A DNA stretch of 64,000 nucleotides from Desulfobulbaceae bacterium (GTDB lineage: Bacteria > Desulfobacterota > Desulfobulbia > Desulfobulbales > Desulfocapsaceae), in NCBI GenBank assembly GCA_024636345.1, contig JAGXHG010000040.1, positions 21,322 through 85,321 on the forward strand, in the 5' to 3' direction. The notes under the pieces are model-generated. The model saw nothing but the letters and a program-made list of their open reading frames with translations, was not told where the DNA came from and ran no database searches. Positions 36,441-45,366 of the stretch are shown here, piece by piece (the first letter of the stretch is position 1; every line of letters begins with the position of its first letter). The position numbers were made by a program, and so were the translations under genes.

Positions 36441-39400
36441 ATGTTCTATCTCCATCTCTCTAACAGGACTGAAAATCTCCTCGCTCAGCTGGTTGAGATC
36501 CTGCGTAACGAGCCTCGTCGCAACCTGTTTGCCAAAGAGTATTTTCTCATCCAGAGTCAGGGGATGGAGCGGATGCTCTCCCAGCGGCTGGCCGATTCCT
36601 TTCCGGTCTGGTGCAATTTTGAGTATCTCTTGCCCACCCGGTTTTTTGATCTGATGGCCAGCCGGATGAACATGGTCATCAATCCGGATGCCTTTGCCCG
36701 GGATGCGCTTGCCTGGCGTATTGATGCCCTGTTGCAGCAGATAAAGCAACAGGAACAAGAAAAGCCGAGCCCTCTCTTTGCACCACTTCTCCGCTATATG
36801 AGTGGGGAACAGAGCGGGTTGAAGCGCTATCAGCTTTCCCAGCAACTGGCCAATATCTTTGATCAGTATCAGATCATGCGGCTGGAAATGCTCGATGGCT
36901 GGCAGCAGCAGAGATTGAGTACCAGAAATCCGGCGGAAGAATGGCAGATGGCCCTGTGGACAAAACTGCGTACGTCCCTTGACAACACCCCGCACCGCGG
37001 AGAAATGCTGCGCCAGTTTCTCCAACGGCTGCAAGGACCGGAAGACGTTGCAGCCATCCTGCCCGCCCGTCTCTCGGTCTTTGGTCTGCACAGTATGCCG
37101 CCCCTGCTGCTGGATTGTCTGCACGCCATCTCCTGCCATTGCGAGGTCCATCTCTATCTCCTCACCCCCTGTCAAAACTACTGGCTTGACATCCCCGGGA
37201 AGCGGCAGTTGATACGGGAAAATCTTTCCCGACTGCACGATAATATCGAACCGGTTCCGTTTATTCCTGAAATTCACCCCCTGCTGAACTCCCTTGGAAA
37301 ACAGGGTCAGGACTTTCAGGCCATGCTCCTTGATCGTATTGACAACCTGATAGACACTGACAGCTACGAAGATCCGGTGCAGACAAAGACACCCTGCCTG
37401 CTGCACCGCCTGCAATCTGACCTGCTTGATGGCGGATGGAAAGAGAGACAGGATGATGAGAAGATCTGCCTTGATTCCTCTCTGACCATTGTCTCCTGCC
37501 ACTCGGCCGTCCGGGAGGTAATGGTTCTCAAGGATCAGGTCCTGCGCTGGCTCGACTCCAATCCGGAGATGGAACTGCGGGATATTGTGGTCATGGCCCC
37601 TGACATCCAGGAATATGCCGCCATTATTCCAGCCATCTTTCATGATATTCAGCACTCCATTGCCGACCGCAGCCTGCGCCACCGCAACTCCAGCCTGGCC
37701 GTTTTTCTTCAGTTCCTTGATCTGGCAGTCAGCCGCTGCTCCTGGTCTGAGGTCATTGATCTATTGGCAAGGCCGGAGCTTATGCCTGCCTTTTCTCTCA
37801 CCGAGTCCGACTGCGAACTGATTCAGCACTGGATCGTAAGCTCCGGTATCCGCTGGGGACTCTCGGTCAAACAGCTTAAGAGCCTGGACTTGGTCGCTCC
37901 TGCGCCATCCCTGGCACCCACAACACAGGACGCGCCCGTACAGGCAGAGGTCACCTGGCAGGCCGGACTTGATCGTCTGCTCATGGGATATGCCATGGAT
38001 TGGGACCTGCCGGTGGATGGCATCCTGCCCTATCCCGATATCGAAGGAAGTCAGGCCCGGCCTCTGGGCGGCTTGTGTCAGTTCATCGAACTGCTGGCCC
38101 AGGCGGCAGAACTCCTTGCCCGGCCCCGTCCTCTGGCTGACTGGTCAACGCTCCTGCTCTCCTATGTTGATGCCTTGTTTGGCCCGGACAGGGAAGATCT
38201 TGCCCAGTTACGGGAGATCCTGACCACTCTTGACAGTAGTTTTGGCACCTTTCACCACCACGATGTCCCCCTTGAGGTGATACGGGCCTGGCTGGAGACA
38301 ACGGCCTCGGAGAGCAAGAGCAGCGCCGGATTTCTGCGCGGCCAGCTCACCTTCTGCTCCATGCTGCCCATGCGCTCCATCCCCTTTCAGGCAGTCTGTC
38401 TGCTGGGGCTGAACGATGGGGTCTTTCCCAAGACCGACCGCCATCCGCCCTTTGATCTGCTGGGTGAGAAGTTCATCCCCGGAGACCGTTCCAAACGAGG
38501 CGATGACCGTTACCAGTTCCTTGAGGCCCTGCTCTCGGCCAGAAAGTATCTCTATCTCAGTCATGTAGGCCAATCGATCCGCTCGGGAAATGCTATCCCG
38601 CCCTCGGTGCTGATCACCGAACTGATCGAGGCCCTCAGGCTCTCTTACGGCATTGAAAATCCAATGCAGACCCATCCCCTGCAACCCTTTTCTCCCCGTT
38701 ATTTCCGGGTCCCGCTTCATCCATCCATGGAGCGCGCGACACTGAGCCATCCCTGGCCTGCGTCCGGTCTGTTCAGCTATAATGAGCATAACTGTGAAGT
38801 GGCCAAGGCCCTGGTCCAACCGCCGCAGATCCAGAACCCCGAACCATGGTGGTCGGGATCGCTGCCTGACGATGACACTCATATTGTAAACATCGTTGAT
38901 CTGCTCCGCTTCTTTGCCCATCCGCAAAAATGGTTTGTGCGCAACAGACTGGATATCCGGCTGGATACTGAAGATGAACTCCCCGGAGACAGCGAGCTCT
39001 TCAGCGTGGCCGGCCTTGACCGCTATCTGATCAATCAGGAGCTGGTCCAGAGCAAGATAGCGAGCGATGCTGGAGCGGAGAGAGCCATTCTCACCAGATT
39101 GAAGACCCAGGGCCGCTGGATGCTGGGCGCCCCCGGCCAACTTGCCTTTGACCGGATAATTCCGGAACTGTCAGCCTTTGTCGCCCGGATTCAGGCCAAA
39201 GAGATGGGCCGGCGCCTGCCGGATCTGCCCATTGATCTGCAGGTCGGCGAATATCGCCTGGTAGGCCAACTTGCAGAGCTCCATGAAAACGGCATCCTGC
39301 TAGCCCGCTATACAGAGTGCAAGGGCAAAGATCTTCTCAAGGCCTGGATTCATCACCTGCTCGCCGCTGCCACCATCCCTGGCTCGCGCGGCATTAGGCC

Positions 39401-39788
39401 ATCCCTGGCCGTCGCCGCTGCCACCACACCCGTCACTACCCATCTGCTGACCAAGGACCTGGATCTCTGTTTTCCGCCCTGCCCTGATCCCCTTGCCCGA
39501 CTTGGTGAACTGATGGCAATTTACAGGCAGGGCTATTCCTCTCCCAGCCCCCTGCTGGTGGAACCGGCCTGGACCTTTATCCAGCAGCAGGACAAGCTCC
39601 GGGGCAGAACACCGCCACTGCAGGCGGCAATAACAGCTCTCGCCAACAATCTGGAACGGGGTTATGAACCCGAGCTGACCCTGCTCTATGGTGATTGTGA
39701 TCCGGACACCTTGCTTGGCCCGGAATTCCAGCGGCTGTGTCAGGAGTTCCTTGGCCCAATCTGGGCAGCAGGAGAGAAAAATCCATGA
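36441..39788 (+). CDS. recC: Exodeoxyribonuclease V gamma subunit RecC
   Basis: 1115 residues from the ATG at 36441 (MFYLHLSNRTENLLAQLVEI, the standard RecC N-terminus); an in-frame extension to 36342 is not conserved-looking. FLIQSQGMERMLSQRLAD, VFGLHSMPPLLLDCLHAI and CLLGLNDGVFPKTDRHPPFD are typical RecC segments. RecC lacks helicase and nuclease activity, splits DNA strands and scans for Chi. Three copies of the twin-GGA repeat lie inside it (residues about 484-500, 757-775 and 975-992). No obvious Shine-Dalgarno. Stop overlaps the recB start. Confidence 0.94.
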   Translation: MFYLHLSNRTENLLAQLVEILRNEPRRNLFAKEYFLIQSQGMERMLSQRLADSFPVWCNFEYLLPTRFFDLMASRMNMVINPDAFARDALAWRIDALLQQIKQQEQEKPSPLFAPLLRYMSGEQSGLKRYQLSQQLANIFDQYQIMRLEMLDGWQQQRLSTRNPAEEWQMALWTKLRTSLDNTPHRGEMLRQFLQRLQGPEDVAAILPARLSVFGLHSMPPLLLDCLHAISCHCEVHLYLLTPCQNYWLDIPGKRQLIRENLSRLHDNIEPVPFIPEIHPLLNSLGKQGQDFQAMLLDRIDNLIDTDSYEDPVQTKTPCLLHRLQSDLLDGGWKERQDDEKICLDSSLTIVSCHSAVREVMVLKDQVLRWLDSNPEMELRDIVVMAPDIQEYAAIIPAIFHDIQHSIADRSLRHRNSSLAVFLQFLDLAVSRCSWSEVIDLLARPELMPAFSLTESDCELIQHWIVSSGIRWGLSVKQLKSLDLVAPAPSLAPTTQDAPVQAEVTWQAGLDRLLMGYAMDWDLPVDGILPYPDIEGSQARPLGGLCQFIELLAQAAELLARPRPLADWSTLLLSYVDALFGPDREDLAQLREILTTLDSSFGTFHHHDVPLEVIRAWLETTASESKSSAGFLRGQLTFCSMLPMRSIPFQAVCLLGLNDGVFPKTDRHPPFDLLGEKFIPGDRSKRGDDRYQFLEALLSARKYLYLSHVGQSIRSGNAIPPSVLITELIEALRLSYGIENPMQTHPLQPFSPRYFRVPLHPSMERATLSHPWPASGLFSYNEHNCEVAKALVQPPQIQNPEPWWSGSLPDDDTHIVNIVDLLRFFAHPQKWFVRNRLDIRLDTEDELPGDSELFSVAGLDRYLINQELVQSKIASDAGAERAILTRLKTQGRWMLGAPGQLAFDRIIPELSAFVARIQAKEMGRRLPDLPIDLQVGEYRLVGQLAELHENGILLARYTECKGKDLLKAWIHHLLAAATIPGSRGIRPSLAVAAATTPVTTHLLTKDLDLCFPPCPDPLARLGELMAIYRQGYSSPSPLLVEPAWTFIQQQDKLRGRTPPLQAAITALANNLERGYEPELTLLYGDCDPDTLLGPEFQRLCQEFLGPIWAAGEKNP
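37892..37940 (-). repeat. Twin-GGA-hairpin repeat, copy 1 (in recC; first hairpin decayed)
   Basis: Read on the minus strand, the second hairpin GTGCC-AGGGAT-GGCGC is intact, followed by AGGAGCGAC as in copy 7. Twenty-six bases upstream, where other copies have GGA, this copy has GGC and a poor stem. The sense strand of recC reads APSLAPTTQDAPV here. Confidence 0.6.
38713..38765 (-). repeat. Twin-GGA-hairpin repeat, copy 2 (in recC)
   Basis: Minus strand: GGCC-AGGGAT-GGCT, then CAGTGTCG, then CTCC-ATGGAT-GGAT. The GGA triplets are 26 bases apart. The 19 bases ccatccctggcctgcgtcc on the plus strand are identical to copy 7 at 56421-56439. RecC reads HPSMERATLSHPWPASG through it. Confidence 0.8.
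39366..39415 (-). repeat. Twin-GGA-hairpin repeat, copy 3 (in recC)
   Basis: Minus strand: GGCC-AGGGAT-GGCC (perfect stem), then TAATGCCG, then GCC-AGGGAT-GGT. GGA to GGA is 26 bases. It is read in a different codon phase from copies 1, 2 and 4, giving TIPGSRGIRPSLAVA in RecC. Confidence 0.75.
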
Positions 39789-42700
39789 ATATCCCCCAGG
39801 AAACATTTGACGCCGCCACCGCCCGTCTACACAAAGGGATCAATCTGGTGGAGGCCAGCGCCGGAACAGGCAAGACCTTTGCCATCGCCATGCTGGTCCT
39901 GCGTTTTGTAACTGAATTTGGTTTTCCCCTGCAGAACGTCCTGGTGGTGACCTTTACCAAGTCGGCCACTGAAGAGCTGAAAGAGCGAATCCGGGCACGG
40001 CTGGCTTCAGCCCGGGAGCTGCTTGACCACAGCCACAGGCCCGATATCTGCAGCCAGAGTGATCCCGCGCTTACGGCCTGGCACGCCGGACTCACCGAGC
40101 ATGGTATCAGTGAACACCTTGCCCGGGAGCGGCTGGAACTGGCCCTCCTCGATATGGATCTTGCCGCCGTCTTCACCATCCACAGTTTCTGTCAGCGCAT
40201 GCTTCAGGAACAGGCACTGGAGAGCGGCCAGCTCTTTGACTTTACCCTGACTACCGATCTGAGCAGCCAGCGCAATCAGATCATCCATGATTATTGGCGG
40301 CGCAATGTTTACAGACTCTCTCCCCTCCACTGCGCCCTGATCACCGAGAAGTACAGAACCCCTGACGATCTCTATAAAAGCATCCAGGGGACGGGGAGAA
40401 GGGGTGACCGGATTGAGCCGCAGGCGGAAACAGTAACAGATGCCCTGGATTCTTTTGACAAACGGTTGATCCGCCTCTCTGACTGGTGGCGGACCAAAGC
40501 AGACACCTTGCACATTTGTCTGGAAAAGGCCCTTGGTGAGGAGAAATTCAAGGCCGAGCTGCAGAATAATTTTTCCGGCTGGTGGCGGCAGATGGACGAC
40601 TTCCTCCTCCACAACAGTCTGCAGCTGCCCGACAGCATGGAGTTCCTCAGCACAGACGGGATGATGAGGGCGCTCAATGGTCACAAATTCAGGGCCGGCG
40701 GCGGCCAGGGAAGCGAAGAAAAAAAACAGGCCTTTATCGATACCCTGCCCTTGCCGGCACAGGAGCTTGCCGACTTTCGCCAGGCCTGGCAGGATGTAAC
40801 CCTAGCCTTCCGCAAGGGCCTTTTCTATGAACTTGCAACCGGGCTGTCCCACACCCTGCGCCGTCAAAAACTGCTCTCTTTTGATGATCTGATCTCCCAA
40901 CTGGAAAAGGGACTGCGGGGCAGCCAGGGGCCGGAGCTGCGGCAGATTATCAGCAACCGCTATCAGGCCGCCCTGATTGATGAGTTTCAGGATACGGACA
41001 ACGCGCAGTACTCCATCTTTTCGACCCTCTTCGCCGGTTCCTCCCATTATCTGTACCTGATTGGCGACCCCAAACAGGCTATCTACACCTTCCGGGGGGC
41101 GGACATCTACTCCTATTTCAAGGCCCGGGAGCAGGCAGATATCCACCTGAGCCTGGCAAGGAACTACCGCTCTCATCCGGCTCTGGTTGAGGCCGTCAAC
41201 CAGCTGTTCCAGTTACGGGAAGATGCCTTCGCCAGCGAAGAACTTTCTTATCACCCTGTCCTTCCGGCAAAAAATGCGGACGATGGCCAACTGCTGGCTG
41301 ATGGCAAGAGTATGGCCGTCATGGTCTATTGCGAACTGGCCGCCTCGGATGCCAAAGACGGCAGATGGAGTTCCGGCAAGGCAACAAAGCAGATTGTCTC
41401 TTATGTGGTCACAGAAATCGCGCGTCTGCTCAGCCCGGTGAGTCCCATCATGCTGACTGCCACAAGAGATAAGAGCTTGCAGCAACAAGTGCTGGCACCC
41501 AGAGACATTGCCATTCTGGTCAGGAGTCATAAGCAGGCGGAACAATTTCAGGCTGCCCTGGCCCATGCCGGAATTCCCGCAGTCATGGCCAGTCAGCAAT
41601 CGGTGTTCACCACCAGTGAGTGCCATGATCTCTTTCTGCTCATGCAGGCACTCTCTTCTCCAGGAGACACCTCGCTGCTGAAGACCGCACTCACCAGTTC
41701 CTGGTTTTCCATGAATGGGATGGAGTTATATGCCTCCTGGCAGGACCCGGAACAGGTGGATCAGTGGCTGACCCGCTTCCATGACTACCATCTGCTCTGG
41801 CAGGAGCGCGGCTTTCTGGCCATGATGACCCGTCTCCTTGAGATGGAAAAGATCCTTATCAATCTGACTCGGCAGCCATTGGCCGAACGTAAGATCTCCA
41901 ATATCCACCACCTCCTTGAATTGATCCAGACAGCAGAAACGGACGAGGCCATGGGACCGGCCAAGACCCTGCAATGGCTGCAGACCATGAAGGAAGAACA
42001 ACATGGCATGGAGAACACCGAACTGCGGCTGGAAAGCGACGAAGAGGCGGTCAAGATTGTCACCATGCACAGCGCCAAGGGACTGGAATATCCCGTGGTC
42101 TTCTCTCCTTTTCTCTGGCATCGCAACAATTACCTCAAATCGGAGAAGGATTGCGTAACCTGTCATGACGGCACTGAAGGAACCGGCAGGGAACTGGTAA
42201 TGGATCTGGGTTCCCCGCTCTTTGAGGAACACAAGGCCCAGGCGCTGCAAGAAGAACTGGCGGAAGAACTGCGACTGGCCTATGTGGCCCTGACTCGGGC
42301 CCGCTGCCGCTGTTACGCCTTCTGGGCCGATGTGAAGGGGAACAGGTTTATCGCCGATTCCAGGGAATCGGCCCTGTCCTGGCTGTTATCCCTGGAACAG
42401 GGATTGGAGTTTGCCACCCAGATACAGACTTTGCAAACACAGGCTGCAGACAAGTCCGTGGTCTATGAACTTCTTGCCGCCGACAACAATGAACCTGTGG
42501 TGATAAGCAATCGGCAGGAAAAGGCGGATGAACTCATGCCCCTGGTATTCACCGGTCGTCATCTGCATACCGACTGGTTGCTGCACAGTTACTCATCCCT
42601 GACTCATCAACCTGACACCCCTCCTGCCAGGTCAGAGAGGCCTGCCAGCTCGAACGTATCAGAGTCCGACGGAACGGTCCTCCTTCCCGATCTCCCCAAA

Positions 42701-43435
42701 GGGGCACCGATGGGTAATGTGGTGCATGGTCTGCTGGAAAACGTCTCTTTTGCCACTCTGGCCAAGGGCAGCGGCTTGGAAGAGACTATCAAACAGCAGT
42801 GCACATGGTTCGGCGTTGAGGTAAGTCCCAGCAAGATGGCCGCCCTGCTCCAAAAAGTGGTACAGACCCCCTTGTCTGCAAGCACAGGCGCCTCATTCTC
42901 TCTGGCCGACCTTGAACAGGTCGAGATCATCCGGGAGATGCCCTTTTATTTCCGGCTTCAGCCTGGCTCCACCGATCAGATCAATGCTATCCTGTCCGGA
43001 TCGCCCACAGTAAACCCGGTCACGCCCAAGGCCATAAATGGCTACCTCACCGGTTTTATTGATCTTGTCTGCCGCTATCAGGACAAATTCTACATCATGG
43101 ACTACAAGAGCAACTGGCTGGGTAACCGCCTGCGGGATTACGGCCATCAAGCCCTGGAACAGGCTATGCACGACCATAACTACGGCCTGCAATACTGGCT
43201 TTATACCCTGATGTTCCACCGCTATCTGCAGAGCGCCATGACCGATTATGACTATACAACTCATTTTGGTGGAGTAATGTACCTGTTTGTCCGGGGGATG
43301 GAGCCCAGCAAACCCGGAAGCGGAGTTTATTTTGATCTGCCGGATCTCGCTATCCTCAAACAGCTTGACTGCTGCCTTGGTCGCTCCGGCGGTCACTCCG
43401 GCGATCAGCACTATGGAGGATCAGAAAATGGATGA
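39785..43435 (+). CDS. recB: Exodeoxyribonuclease V beta subunit RecB
   Basis: 1216 residues from the ATG at 39785, which overlaps the recC stop (ATGA) and has GGAG upstream. UvrD-like helicase motifs run from VEASAGTGKTFAIAMLVLRF (Walker A, about residue 25) through FTKSATEELKERIR, ALIDEFQDTDNAQYSIF (Walker B), YLIGDPKQAIYTFRGADIYS and VKIVTMHSAKGLEYPVVFSP to LRLAYVALTRARCRCY. The C-terminal RecB nuclease has FYIMDYKSNWLG near residue 1103. The enzyme unwinds and degrades DNA ends and loads RecA. It overlaps recD by 8 bases. Confidence 0.95.
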   Translation: MNIPQETFDAATARLHKGINLVEASAGTGKTFAIAMLVLRFVTEFGFPLQNVLVVTFTKSATEELKERIRARLASARELLDHSHRPDICSQSDPALTAWHAGLTEHGISEHLARERLELALLDMDLAAVFTIHSFCQRMLQEQALESGQLFDFTLTTDLSSQRNQIIHDYWRRNVYRLSPLHCALITEKYRTPDDLYKSIQGTGRRGDRIEPQAETVTDALDSFDKRLIRLSDWWRTKADTLHICLEKALGEEKFKAELQNNFSGWWRQMDDFLLHNSLQLPDSMEFLSTDGMMRALNGHKFRAGGGQGSEEKKQAFIDTLPLPAQELADFRQAWQDVTLAFRKGLFYELATGLSHTLRRQKLLSFDDLISQLEKGLRGSQGPELRQIISNRYQAALIDEFQDTDNAQYSIFSTLFAGSSHYLYLIGDPKQAIYTFRGADIYSYFKAREQADIHLSLARNYRSHPALVEAVNQLFQLREDAFASEELSYHPVLPAKNADDGQLLADGKSMAVMVYCELAASDAKDGRWSSGKATKQIVSYVVTEIARLLSPVSPIMLTATRDKSLQQQVLAPRDIAILVRSHKQAEQFQAALAHAGIPAVMASQQSVFTTSECHDLFLLMQALSSPGDTSLLKTALTSSWFSMNGMELYASWQDPEQVDQWLTRFHDYHLLWQERGFLAMMTRLLEMEKILINLTRQPLAERKISNIHHLLELIQTAETDEAMGPAKTLQWLQTMKEEQHGMENTELRLESDEEAVKIVTMHSAKGLEYPVVFSPFLWHRNNYLKSEKDCVTCHDGTEGTGRELVMDLGSPLFEEHKAQALQEELAEELRLAYVALTRARCRCYAFWADVKGNRFIADSRESALSWLLSLEQGLEFATQIQTLQTQAADKSVVYELLAADNNEPVVISNRQEKADELMPLVFTGRHLHTDWLLHSYSSLTHQPDTPPARSERPASSNVSESDGTVLLPDLPKGAPMGNVVHGLLENVSFATLAKGSGLEETIKQQCTWFGVEVSPSKMAALLQKVVQTPLSASTGASFSLADLEQVEIIREMPFYFRLQPGSTDQINAILSGSPTVNPVTPKAINGYLTGFIDLVCRYQDKFYIMDYKSNWLGNRLRDYGHQALEQAMHDHNYGLQYWLYTLMFHRYLQSAMTDYDYTTHFGGVMYLFVRGMEPSKPGSGVYFDLPDLAILKQLDCCLGRSGGHSGDQHYGGSENG

Positions 43436-45209
43436 GTTCACTCCTCTGCCGTCCATGGCACCTCCGACACCGGGCCATCCCAGCCCGTCGCAGATTTTTT
43501 CTTCCCTCGACACTCAGTTCGCCCGGTTCATGACCAGACGCTCCGGCCTGTCGGGAACAGCGGCTGACAAATTTGAACTGGTGATCAAACGACTTTCAGC
43601 CTCCCTCACCGATGGGCATAGTTGCCTGCCGCTGACCAGTGCAGAGGAAGAGTTTTTGAGTACAACCAGCGACACTGACGGACAGGGACGTCCCAATACC
43701 GCGGGTCCCAAGGATGGTGCGAACGTCCTTATCTCCGCAGACATCACCACCCCGCTGGTGCTCTGGCAGAACAGACTCTATCTTCAGCGCTACTTTCGCT
43801 ATGAATTACGACTGGCCGAGCAGCTCAAGGGACTGGCCCGGGAACAATGCGTAGTCCTGCAGTATAAAGCTGAGCTTGATGCCTGTTTTGGCAAGGAGCA
43901 GGAGATAGACTGGCAGCGCCGGGCAGCGGAAATGGCCATAACACGCCACCTGGCACTCATTTCCGGCGGCCCGGGTACCGGCAAGACCAGCACCGTCGTA
44001 CGAATTCTTGGTCTGCTCTTCTTGATGCTGGGGCCTGACTTACAAATCGCCTTGGCAGCCCCGACGGGCAAGGCAGCCATGCGGCTCAAGGAATCCATAG
44101 CGGCAAGCCTCGCCGGTCTGCCTTTTTCAGGTGACATCAAGGAGAAGATTCCCACCACGGCCTCCACACTGCACCGCCTGCTGGGAGTACGCCACAATTC
44201 CCCCCATTTTCGCCACAATCATGCCAATCCCCTGCCCTGGGATGTAGTGGTGGTAGATGAGGCATCCATGGTGGATCTGGCCATGATGAGTAAACTGGTG
44301 GATGCCTTGAAACCAGGTGCCAGACTGATACTGCTGGGAGACAAGGATCAACTCGCCTCAGTTGAATCCGGAGCGGTACTGGCAGATTGCATCCAGACCC
44401 TGCCCGAAAATACGATAACGCTGCAGAAAAGCTACCGTTTCAACCAGGAGATCAGCGCCTTTGCCCGCGCCGTCAACGACAACGACAGCGGTACCGCTTG
44501 GGCCATGCTCAACCGGGTGGATAATGAAACAACAGCGGTGAGCCTGCTCCATGAACCAATGGCTACCTTCATTGCCACCCGATATTCCAGCTACCTGCAA
44601 CAGACACTGGCCGTACATGATGATGCTAGAAAGGAAGACGAAATCCGCCAGCTCTTTCAATGCTTCAAGCGGTTTCGGATCCTTTGCGCAACCAGACGCG
44701 GGGCAGGCGGCGTTGAGACCATCAACCGGCAGATGGAACAGAGTCTGGCTGCAGCTGGATATCCGTGTCAGCCAGGGAGTTGGTATCCAGGACGACCGGT
44801 TATAATCTTGAATAATGATTATAGCCTGAACCTGTTCAATGGGGATATCGGCATCTGCCTGCCGGAGCGAACCGCCCTCGAAAACAACAATAAACCCGGC
44901 CAGTTCAAAGTCTGGTTTGAGCGCGAAGATGGCAGCTTGAAAGGATATCAACCCTATAGGCTGCCAGCCTGCGAAACCGTCTTCGCCATGACTGTCCACA
45001 AAAGCCAGGGTTCTGAGTTTGCCGAGATCCTGGTGGTCCTGCCCGGCACCGACACCCCCCTCCTGACCCGGGAGTTGATTTATACCGCCGTCACCCGCGC
45101 CCAAAAAAGGGTGCTGATTGCCAGTGACCAGACCATTTTTCATGCTGCGCTCAATCGCACCATCAGCCGTTCCAGCGGCCTGCATGTAATGCTGACATCT
45201 TCTGGATAA
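43428..45209 (+). CDS. recD: Exodeoxyribonuclease V alpha subunit RecD
   Basis: 593 residues from the ATG at 43428, chosen because GGAGG lies eight bases upstream; an ATG at 43413 would add five residues. SF1B helicase motifs include LALISGGPGTGKTSTVVRIL (about residue 180), ALAAPTGKAAMRLKESI, VVVDEASMVDLAMMSKLV, LILLGDKDQLASVESGAVLA and FAMTVHKSQGSEFAEILVVL. RecD is the 5'-3' motor of RecBCD. Two twin-GGA repeats lie in the poorly conserved N-terminal part (residues about 6-21 antisense, 84-98 sense). RecD is thus slightly padded at its N-terminus. Confidence 0.94.
   Translation: MDEFTPLPSMAPPTPGHPSPSQIFSSLDTQFARFMTRRSGLSGTAADKFELVIKRLSASLTDGHSCLPLTSAEEEFLSTTSDTDGQGRPNTAGPKDGANVLISADITTPLVLWQNRLYLQRYFRYELRLAEQLKGLAREQCVVLQYKAELDACFGKEQEIDWQRRAAEMAITRHLALISGGPGTGKTSTVVRILGLLFLMLGPDLQIALAAPTGKAAMRLKESIAASLAGLPFSGDIKEKIPTTASTLHRLLGVRHNSPHFRHNHANPLPWDVVVVDEASMVDLAMMSKLVDALKPGARLILLGDKDQLASVESGAVLADCIQTLPENTITLQKSYRFNQEISAFARAVNDNDSGTAWAMLNRVDNETTAVSLLHEPMATFIATRYSSYLQQTLAVHDDARKEDEIRQLFQCFKRFRILCATRRGAGGVETINRQMEQSLAAAGYPCQPGSWYPGRPVIILNNDYSLNLFNGDIGICLPERTALENNNKPGQFKVWFEREDGSLKGYQPYRLPACETVFAMTVHKSQGSEFAEILVVLPGTDTPLLTRELIYTAVTRAQKRVLIASDQTIFHAALNRTISRSSGLHVMLTSSG
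43444..43490 (-). repeat. Twin-GGA-hairpin repeat, copy 4 (recD N-terminus)
   Basis: Minus strand: GGGC-TGGGATG-GCCC, then GGTGTCGG, then TGCC-ATGGAC-GGCA with a perfect stem. GGA to GGA is 26 bases. It starts only about five codons after the recD start; RecD reads LPSMAPPTPGHPSPS through it. Confidence 0.75.
43677..43722 (+). repeat. Twin-GGA-hairpin repeat, copy 5 (recD, sense)
   Basis: Plus strand: GGAC-AGGGAC-GTCC (perfect stem, loop 43684-43689), then CAATACCGCG, then a partly mismatched stem around loop AAGGAT (43710-43715). GGA to GGA is 26 bases. RecD reads DGQGRPNTAGPKDGA. Confidence 0.8.
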
Positions 45210-45366
45210 TACTCTCTATTTTTGCCGGAACATCTTTGTTTATAGCGAAGAGTCTGAGCTATAAAACGACGATCAACTGGTCAAAAATAATAAAAGAGAG
45301 TAGAATCTACTGGTCTCATAAAGCCAGGTAGAAAAATCAAGTCATCAACCGAATACAGGAAAAATC

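Noticed and set aside
42391..42410. ATCCCTGGAACAGGGAT inverted repeat in recB
   Set aside because: A single hairpin in conserved coding sequence with no partner; likely chance.
43380..43405. GGTCGCTCC at the end of recB resembles the tail of the twin-GGA repeat
   Set aside because: Only the tail matches; no GGA loops at 26-nt spacing were found next to it.
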